64,000 nucleotides of DNA, taken from positions 4,138,132-4,202,131 of the forward strand of contig NC_049994.1 in NCBI RefSeq assembly GCF_000003815.2. Direction: 5' to 3'. This document shows, piece by piece, positions 57,760 through 64,000 of this stretch. This stretch comes from Branchiostoma floridae. Taxonomy: Eukaryota; Chordata; Leptocardii; Amphioxiformes; Branchiostomatidae. Under the pieces are notes generated by a model, which searched no databases, had not been told where the DNA came from, and saw only the letters and a program-made list of their open reading frames with translations. The position numbers were made by a program, and so were the translations under genes. Position 1 is the first letter of the stretch; every line of letters starts with the position of its first letter.

Positions 57760-58095
57760 CAAAGTTGAGTGCAGTACCACATTGTCCTCGAAAAGCAGAA
57801 AGACCAAAAAAAATCTTTGTTACAACTCCACTGCCCCAAGGAATAAGATAAATGTTTGCCTTGTTTGAAAACGTATCCTGTTAAGAACAATACTTGCACG
57901 CTCCTGTTACGAACAATACTTGCATGCTCCTGTTACGAACAATACTTGTCCTCGTCTGTCCAAAAGCAAAAAGACCACAAAAATATCTTTGTTACAATTC
58001 CACTGCCCCAAGGAATAAGATAAAGGTTTGCCTTGTGTAACAACGTATCCGGTCAAACCTGTTACAAACAATACTTGCATGTCCCTGTGGATGCA
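57760..58095 (-). repeat. Imperfect tandem duplication of about 175 bp
   Basis: AATCTTTGTTACAACTCCAC then TGCCCCAAGGAATAAGATAA occurs at about 57811 and again at about 57988 with few changes. CAATACTTGCA(C/T)G recurs several times downstream in each unit (57889, 57914, 58069). Confidence 0.85.
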
Positions 58096-58287
58096 AATTT
58101 CTGTGTGTACACTTCCTGTGCTAAACAATGATGATGCTAACAAGTACGACAACGGGCTTGTTCAATTCTATGACTACAAAAGGTAAGTAAAATATAAAGG
58201 TAAATGTGCCGTAGCATTTTGCAGACCATATATAGGGGCGCTGTGGGAGTTACACGTATTATGCACTGTGTCCAGGGCACCTACATA

Positions 58288-58507
58288 AAGCTAAGGGCAC
58301 AACCCGCCGTACGTGGCGAATCCGCAGCCTGATGGCACACAAAGTTTTGCCTGCACATAAAGTTGTACGGCGTGTCTGCGTCCTCCAAAATCGATCCGTC
58401 GGATTGCCAGCGAGTCCGTACGGAGGCGGTACTTACCACTTACGGATCCCAAAAGATTGCCCACGTTTTGGCCCGTAGACAGCACGTACGGCTTTATGTC
58501 CACTAAA
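58288..58507. mobile_element. AAGGGCACAACCC-family element, diverged copy
   Basis: AGCTAAGGGCACAACCCGCC starts it. CGTACGGAGGCGGTACTTAC, GATCCCAAAAGATTGCCCAC and GCACGTACGG are the inverted counterpart of segments at 58770-58880. The right end is ACGGCTTTATG. Confidence 0.65.
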
Positions 58508-58762
58508 AAGTACACCGTACTGAAAAAGCTCTGTAAATTTGTTCACACAAGTTTTAGTAAGAGAGAAGAGACTTTGTAGGTTTTGAATATAAAATGTAAC
58601 CTCTTTACAGCTATACTTAAGTTATCTAACTCAATACATTTACTTAACCCATGTTGGGCAGGAATATGCAATAAAGATCATTGTCATTGGTACCTTCCAA
58701 ACCCTGTAACCTCCCAAAACGAAGTCTTATAAAGTGCCTTCCCCAAGGACATACTGTCTTAA

Positions 58763-59192
58763 GCGAAGGGCACAACCCGCCGTACGTGCAAATACGTGCT
58801 GTCTACGTGCCAAAACGTGGGCAATCTTTGGGATCAGTAAGGGGTAAGTACCGCCTCCGCTCGAACCCGTAGGCAATCCGACGGATTTGGCATTCATGCA
58901 GACACGTNNNNNNNNNNNNNNNNNNNNNNNNNNNNNNNNNNNNNNNNNNNNNNNNNNNNNNNNNNNNNNNNNNNNNNNNNNNNNNNNNNNNNNNNNNNNN
59001 NNNNNNNTGGGCACGTTGCTAGTCTCCAAGCAGACCCTACGGTGCCTTAGAAATAGTATCAAAGCTGGCAAAGGAGTATAGCCTGCCAAAGGGAGATAGC
59101 CGGCTAAGGGAGTCACCTGGTGCCTTGCCAGCTTTGATACTATTTCTAAGGCACCGTAGGGTCTGCTTGGAGACTTGGGTTGTGCCCTTAGC
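58763..59192. mobile_element. TTAA-flanked element with a 51-bp hairpin, interrupted by a gap
   Basis: Ends GCGAAGGGCACAACCC and GGGTTGTGCCCTTAGC are flanked by TTAA on both sides (58759-58762, 59193-59196). Arms at 59022-59074 and 59123-59174 (GTCTCCAAGCAGACCCTACG and onward) form a near-perfect hairpin. The 100-N gap lies inside. Confidence 0.8.
58908..59007. other. Assembly gap (100 N)
   Basis: A run of exactly 100 N inside a TTAA-flanked palindromic element (58763-59192). Real length unknown. Confidence 0.99.
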
Positions 59193-59204
59193 TTAACCAA
59201 AAAT

Positions 59205-59280
59205 ACCGGGAATTGAACACGGGACCTCTTGATCTCACGACCGCTGGCATAAACATTAGACCCTGCGACGCCACAAATAT
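59205..59280 (-). mobile_element. tRNA-like SINE head fragment
   Basis: Minus-strand GGCGTCGCAGGGTCTAATG and CCCGTGTTCAATTCCCGG (B box). It is short and directly beside the TTAA element. Confidence 0.5.
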
Positions 59281-59466
59281 CTTACAAATATACACCGGGT
59301 TTTACTTTATAAATATCTTGGCCCTGAAGACTGTTTATAGTTCATTTCTCACCTAGTTTAGTTTTAAATTACTGTTTGAGTTTAGTTTTTTTCCTTTTCA
59401 TCCATTAGACCACATGTGGTCCTGTGTGCATTAAGCCTACGGGCATGAACATGCAATAAAGCTTAT

Positions 59467-59528
59467 AATTATTATTATTATTATTATTATTGTTACATTA
59501 TTATTATTATTATTATTATTGTTATATA

Positions 59529-59564
<36 letters not shown>

Positions 59565-59622
59565 GTTATTATTATCATCATCATCATCATCATCATCATC
59601 ATTATTATTATTATTATTATCA
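59467..59622. repeat. (ATT)n / (ATC)n microsatellite
   Basis: A long ATT array interrupted by GTT and by an ATC block at 59575-59601. Poly-Ile or poly-Tyr frames here are artefacts. Confidence 0.97.
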
Positions 59623-60012
59623 TTCATCTTTTTTTTCTGACGACTTCAGCTCTGACGCGAAAGCTAGCGTATTTGTTTGAAAATGTATTACTAATTTTCC
59701 GTCAAACTGCATGTTACAGTGTGAAAAGAATGTCAGAAATAAAATATACAAGAGTATGAGTGGCGTGCTAATTTCCTGGGCTGTATTGTTCACTTGCCTT
59801 GACATCAGCTACCAACAGTTCACTGCATAAATACAACGAACTGTCAGGCTTGGCTACAACTATCATCAATATCATTAGAGGACCATCGCAACAATACCCT
59901 TTCTGACCTAGCGAACATTGAAAAAAAGCAACATTCCTATGAATTATGACGGAATATTTGGGTAGAATATTGCTCTAAAAATTATTTACACCCATTTCTG
60001 AATGTATTTTAA

Positions 60013-60610
60013 TTGAGACAGTGTCAAGTGAATGTACTTATATCTGTATCTACAATACCAGTAAAACAGCCTTTCGTCGTAACACATCAGCTTCTGTATC
60101 TACAACTATATTTGTATAGTCAGTATAACATACCTTTCGACGTCAAACATCAACGTCTTTATCTGTATCTTTGTAGCCAATATAATCACCTTTTGACGTA
60201 ATTATAACCCATCAGCTTCTGTATTTGTATCTATATAGCCGGTATAACTGCCATGTGGCGTAACACACCAGCTTCTGTATATGTATGTGTATATGTGTAT
60301 GTGTAGCCGGTATAATCAGCCTTCGGCGTACGCGTAATACACAGGTTTCTGTATCTGTATTTGGAAAGCCAGTATTACCGTCCTTCGGTGTATCACACGA
60401 GCGGCGAGGCAGCAGCTGGGTATATTACACTGAACGACCCGTCACACCTAACATTTGCACATCTATATAACTGCAAGCGTTCTTCCAAGCTATCTAATGA
60501 AGATGCCCTAATATACAGTGAGACAGCGAGTTCTACTCTAGGATAATTTCGAGGATAACAATTTTCAACACCTCAATTCTAGGTTAGTAACTCTGGTACT
60601 CGAAGGCTTG
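60013..60610 (+). repeat. Dispersed satellite-bearing repeat, copy 2
   Basis: An array of about 58-65-bp units (CAGCTTCTGTATCTGTATCT then AGCCGGTATAACCGCC-type) runs to about 60410, then a fixed tail with GCAGCAGCTGGGTATATTAC, AAGCTATCTAATGAAGATGC and AACTCTGGTACTCGAAG. Confidence 0.85.
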
Positions 60611-60766
60611 ACTATGTCTTGTTCTTTTCTGTGCTTGTATTAGATAGTAGTAGTCGGTACGTCCGCAAGTCTATAAGTGACTAGTAAGCCCCTGACAAAA
60701 CATAGGCCACATACCAAGATGTTTAGATAAATGGTACTTATTCACTACGTCTGAGTGTATATGTTC

Positions 60767-60975
60767 TAACGCTGGTTCACCTTTATCCGCGGGTTAACCT
60801 ATATCCGTTGTTCTAGAAAACATGAGGGTATTTAGGTATATCAAGTCGATGGACGATAATTTCGAAAATATTGCAGTTTGAAACCACAGACCGTCCATGC
60901 AATTGATATCCCTAAAAGCGCTCTTCCAAATACAACGGATATAAGTACCCCACGGATAACGGTGTACTAGTGTTA
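60767..60975. mobile_element. Palindromic MITE (CACCTTTATCC family), copy 4, beside a splice donor
   Basis: TAACGCTGGTTCACCTTTAT at left and CGGATAACGGTGTACTAGTG at right, with CCTATATCCGTTG and CAACGGATATAAG inside. It ends 12 bp from the minus-strand donor of the probable VOPP1-like start exon. Confidence 0.85.
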
Positions 60976-60987
60976 ACTGTAACTCAC

Positions 60988-61032
60988 CTCCCATTGAGAA
61001 GCAGCTATAAGAGCAGGTAGAGTCTTCTCCAT
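60988..61032 (-). CDS. VOPP1: Probable start exon of the VOPP1-like gene
   Basis: On the minus strand, an ATG at 61032 in a strong Kozak context (GCCATGG) opens exactly 15 codons (MEKTLPALIAASQWE) before a consensus donor (GAG/GTGAGT). It joins in phase 0 to the exon at 47731 and gives a 185-aa protein, close to vertebrate VOPP1 in length. The resulting N-terminus is only a mediocre signal peptide (an acidic residue interrupts the hydrophobic run before AAA), and the intron would be about 13.3 kb. An upstream out-of-frame ATG lies at about 61069. A different first exon is possible. Confidence 0.45.
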
Positions 61033-61097
61033 GGCGTACCGTACCTCCCAACACACGTCTGTCCGTCATGGGACTCCGCTAACGGGAACAGCCGCAC

Positions 61098-61114
61098 CAC
61101 ACACACACACACAC
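61098..61114. repeat. Short (CA)n tract upstream of the probable VOPP1-like start exon
   Basis: About eight CA units, 66 bp upstream of the ATG on the minus strand, probably in the 5' UTR or promoter. Confidence 0.9.
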
Positions 61115-61879
61115 GGTCTCCGGGGCTTCCGCGATCAGGTGGAACAGCAGAGGGTGTGGTAGGGGGTTCCCAGGAGTCTGGATACACCGTGGTGGATGCA
61201 GCGTGGTATCTCTTGCCACATGTTTCTTGTTGAGAATGGACTTAATCTTAAAATCTTAAAGCTATTGCAATTTTTTTTCTGTACAGTAGAAATTAATGTT
61301 GATTCCATTACTGACATATGCGCCAGTCTAATAATATTTGTAATTATAATGATTAATATTACAGTTATTGTTGACATTATTTTGTGGCAGAATTATTAAT
61401 AAGGTTGTGGTGACTGCTTTTCTTCTGTACTTAGAGGACGGACGTATGGATACCATGGTTATTATCTCATGGATTTATCATACTGGCGCACGTACCTGGT
61501 TAAGTATGGTTATTACCGTAGACTTCCGTATTTCCGTATTACACTACATAAACTCTCCGTCAAAGAAGTGCACTATAAAAGCACAGTAAATGATAAATAC
61601 ACATTTTGACATAGTTTTGCCGGTAGATTTCTACACCTTGTCATTACTTTAAAAGCATGTGGAAATACTATTATTTTGAAATTTTCTATTTCTTGATATG
61701 ATTTGATGTTGTACATGTTTCTTTTGACGTGGACCTTTACTAATTCATGAGCAATACGATACATTCTACCCGACCTGGTGCACATTGATATTAAAACTCC
61801 GCTTTTAATTATTTCAAGAATTTTATTGAAAATATTTAAGAATATCTATTATTTCAAGAATATCAGGAGCTTCCGATAC

Positions 61880-62400
61880 AGATACAGAAGCTCATATATG
61901 TCACGCTAAAAGTCGGTTATACTAGCTACGTAGACACAGATATAGATCTGTATCTGTATATCCGGTATAACCGCCCTTTGACGTAACTCCCCAGCTCCCG
62001 TATCTGTATCTGTATAGCCAGTATAACCACCCTTCAGCATAAAATATCAACTTCTGTATCTATATAGCCGGTATAACCGCCCTTCGGCAAAACACACAAT
62101 TGTACTTGTATCTGTATCTGTACTTGTATAACCGCCCGTCGGTGTAACACCGCATTCTGCATCTGTACTCGTACAGTAGCTATAACCACCCTTCGGTTTA
62201 ACACACCAGCTTCACAGGCACGCGGCGCGGCTGCAGCTGGTTATATTGCACTGAGCGACTTGTCACATCTAACTTTTCCACATCTAACTGTAAGCGTTTA
62301 AAAGCTATCTAATGAGGATGCCCCTACAGTACTTGGTGGCAACGAATTCCACTCTACGATACTTCTAGGGAAAATCGGATTTTCGAACACATCAATCCCA
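61880..62400 (+). repeat. Dispersed satellite-bearing repeat, copy 3
   Basis: GTATCTGTATATCCGGTATA and CTTCTGTATCTATATAGCCG units to about 62210, then the tail GGCTGCAGCTGGTTATATTG, AAGCTATCTAATGAGGATGC. Same order as at 60013-60610. Confidence 0.85.
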
Positions 62401-62835
62401 TATTGATGTTTTCATGAGGTTCAACCGATTCCGTCAAGCTATTTTAAAGGGAAGAAATTCGGGCTACGTAATACGCGTGCTTCAGTGAACCCAAAATGGC
62501 GGATTTTATCAACGACCCAAGAAAATATAAGGACTGCGACCTCAGGGTCTCCCATGGGAGTTTTCCTGTGACCTTCCCGTGGTGCAACTGGTGACAGTAA
62601 TGCGAAGTGCATGACGTTAATCAGAAATGTAGCTTCGTCACGTGACTACAGACAATCGGTGTTATCAGTGGGCAGTTAAATGGTCCATTGCACCTTTTAT
62701 GAGTGAAAACACATTACCGTGTGTACAGTATCAGTACGTATATCTGTATCTGATCGTAGTTCGTTGGCTGTCCAGACCCTTGTAGGTACTAGTGGTACAT
62801 AGGGCAGCAGGTTACATTGCTGTTTCAGTAGCAGG
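62401..62835. other. No gene recognised
   Basis: Contains CCAAAATGGCGG at about 62491 but no exon could be built around it. Confidence 0.35.
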
Positions 62836-62837
62836 GT

Positions 62838-63032
62838 ATATGTTTATAAGGAGTGGTTGCTAGTCTTTTCCCTTTGGCGTGCTCGAGGCAGCTCCATGAA
62901 CACTGGGTCCTACATTTACACTCGAACTGCCCCAGCCGAGTTACCCTACCAGGAATTGAACCGGTGTCTTCTAGTTGCCGTCTTATGAGTTCAACGTAAC
63001 TATCAAGCTGCTACCAGTTGAGCTTCAATACC
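62838..63032 (-). mobile_element. tRNA-derived SINE copy
   Basis: Minus-strand head ending AGCTCAACTGGTAGCAGC, GGTTCAATTCCTGGTAGG and the tail AGCAACCACTCCTTATAAAC. It matches 44277-44500. Confidence 0.8.
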
Positions 63033-63779
63033 TGATAAAAGGAGTGCTCATTGAGCTAAGAATTCAACGGCAAAGTTTGACATGAAAGGTCAGATGAGCA
63101 TTCAAACGGCAATATTGGAAAGAAATGGATCGTACCAGCTTCTCATATCTCGTTCACTACCTGTATCCTGCCAGCCCAATTCAGTCCAATAAAGCTTAGA
63201 ACACACGAGTACTGTCGAAGTTAATTTTGCTGACATCTACTGCCAAAAAAGAGTATTGGATACACTGACACGGCAAGTAATAGGCGTAGCAGTTTGCAAT
63301 CTTTTTGTGACAGCCCAATTTCTATGATGATGAAGCCCTAGCTTCCAAGAATAGTTACTTACGTTTGCTTTGCTTTTTTCAATACTCTGTGTAATATTTT
63401 TTTTCAATTTTCTTTAGCATAAGATTGTTTATCTCGTTGGCATGCCTTGGTTTAAACCTGTTCAACGCCACGGGATTTTGAAATATCTCCCTTATAATTG
63501 GTTAAAACGTGCAACTAATCATAACACAACTTTCAGCACTATGGACAGTATATCGTTCTGGTTCAATCATCGTCTAGAGATGTCACAAGACTTTCTTTGC
63601 TTGCGTGAAACTTTAAGATTCGCAAAACCTGACAAATTAGAAATGAGAACGGAAATGATTGCAAGTAATAACGTGGTAATAAGTTAAAATAGAAGTGAAG
63701 CGGGTATCATATGGAAGGAGTTCCAAAACGGGCAAAAGTAAAGGTATCATAGCCTTTTTGAGGCAGTAGGGGAACTGGC

Positions 63780-64000
63780 TGGATGTCCATGTAGTTCAAT
63801 TGGTAGCAGCCTTACAGTTCGGCTCCTGAGTTCAATCAGTTGCTAAATAAAAAAATGATGGAAGACCCTCGGTTCAAACCTGGCCATGGGAAGGGCATTT
63901 CGATTGGGACTGCACCCATCTTTCGGTAGGGACGTAAGTTGTTTAAGGAGGTGTCTCAAACATGTTAAAGCAACTAGCAACCCCTCTCTGTAAGGATATA
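63780..64000 (+). mobile_element. tRNA-derived SINE copy reaching the window end
   Basis: GGATGTCCATGTAGTTCAAT, TTGGTAGCAGCC, CGGTTCAAACCTGGCC and AGCAACCCCTCTCTGTAAGG. The 3' end may continue beyond the window. Confidence 0.85.

Noticed and set aside
59490-59759. Poly-Ile frame
   Set aside because: Translation of the (ATT)n array.
63442-63687. 81-codon plus frame near the window end
   Set aside because: Plausible composition but no domain, splice sites or neighbouring exons; I cannot support it as a gene.

Overview
This window looks like a chromosome or scaffold piece from an invertebrate animal. Three multi-exon, GT-AG spliced genes sit in a compact middle block, inside a large amount of short non-autonomous DNA transposons (MITEs), tRNA-derived SINEs, satellites and microsatellites. 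The gene families (a DIPK2 secretory-pathway kinase-like protein and a VOPP1/WBP1-like membrane protein) and the repeat landscape suggest a marine deuterostome such as amphioxus (Branchiostoma). That is an inference, not a proof. Two 100-N blocks mark assembly gaps.

Layout. 1-26 kb: no convincing protein gene. It holds eight copies of a TACTGTAAATGC-type MITE, a nested hAT/Harbinger pair (4.5-6.4 kb), two copies of one hAT MITE with perfect 8-bp target duplications (8.3 and 17.5 kb), a 163-bp satellite inside a larger duplicated block (17.9-21.7 kb) and a near-identical 473-bp tandem duplication (20.4-21.3 kb). 26.06-32.5 kb, minus strand: a gene of at least six coding exons (636 aa from the preferred start) for a Pro/Ser/Asn/Gln-rich protein with a conserved-looking helical C-terminal region that I cannot assign. 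A candidate first exon lies at 33.87-33.96 kb. 33.9-34.4 kb: a short head-to-head promoter with two YY1-like/CRE pairs. 34.43-37.72 kb, plus strand: a complete five-exon DIPK2-type gene (520 aa). Its 3' region holds a palindromic MITE and a palindrome interrupted by an assembly gap. 40.7-47.7 kb, minus strand, with a likely first exon at 61.0 kb: a VOPP1/WBP1-like small type I membrane protein (about 185 aa, Cys-rich ectodomain, one membrane helix, two PPxY motifs). It converges on the DIPK2 gene. 47.7-64 kb: mostly the presumed 13-kb first intron and flank of this gene, filled with transposons (mariner remnant, piggyBac-like element inside a SINE, palindromic MITEs, satellites).

The exon models were built by hand. 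All internal junctions of the three genes keep reading frame and use GT-AG sites, except the link from the 33.9-kb exon to the minus-strand gene, which does not stay in frame. I see no operon, CRISPR array, prokaryotic feature or viral gene. Apart from the unidentified minus-strand protein and some unusually placed mobile elements, this is ordinary repeat-rich animal DNA.
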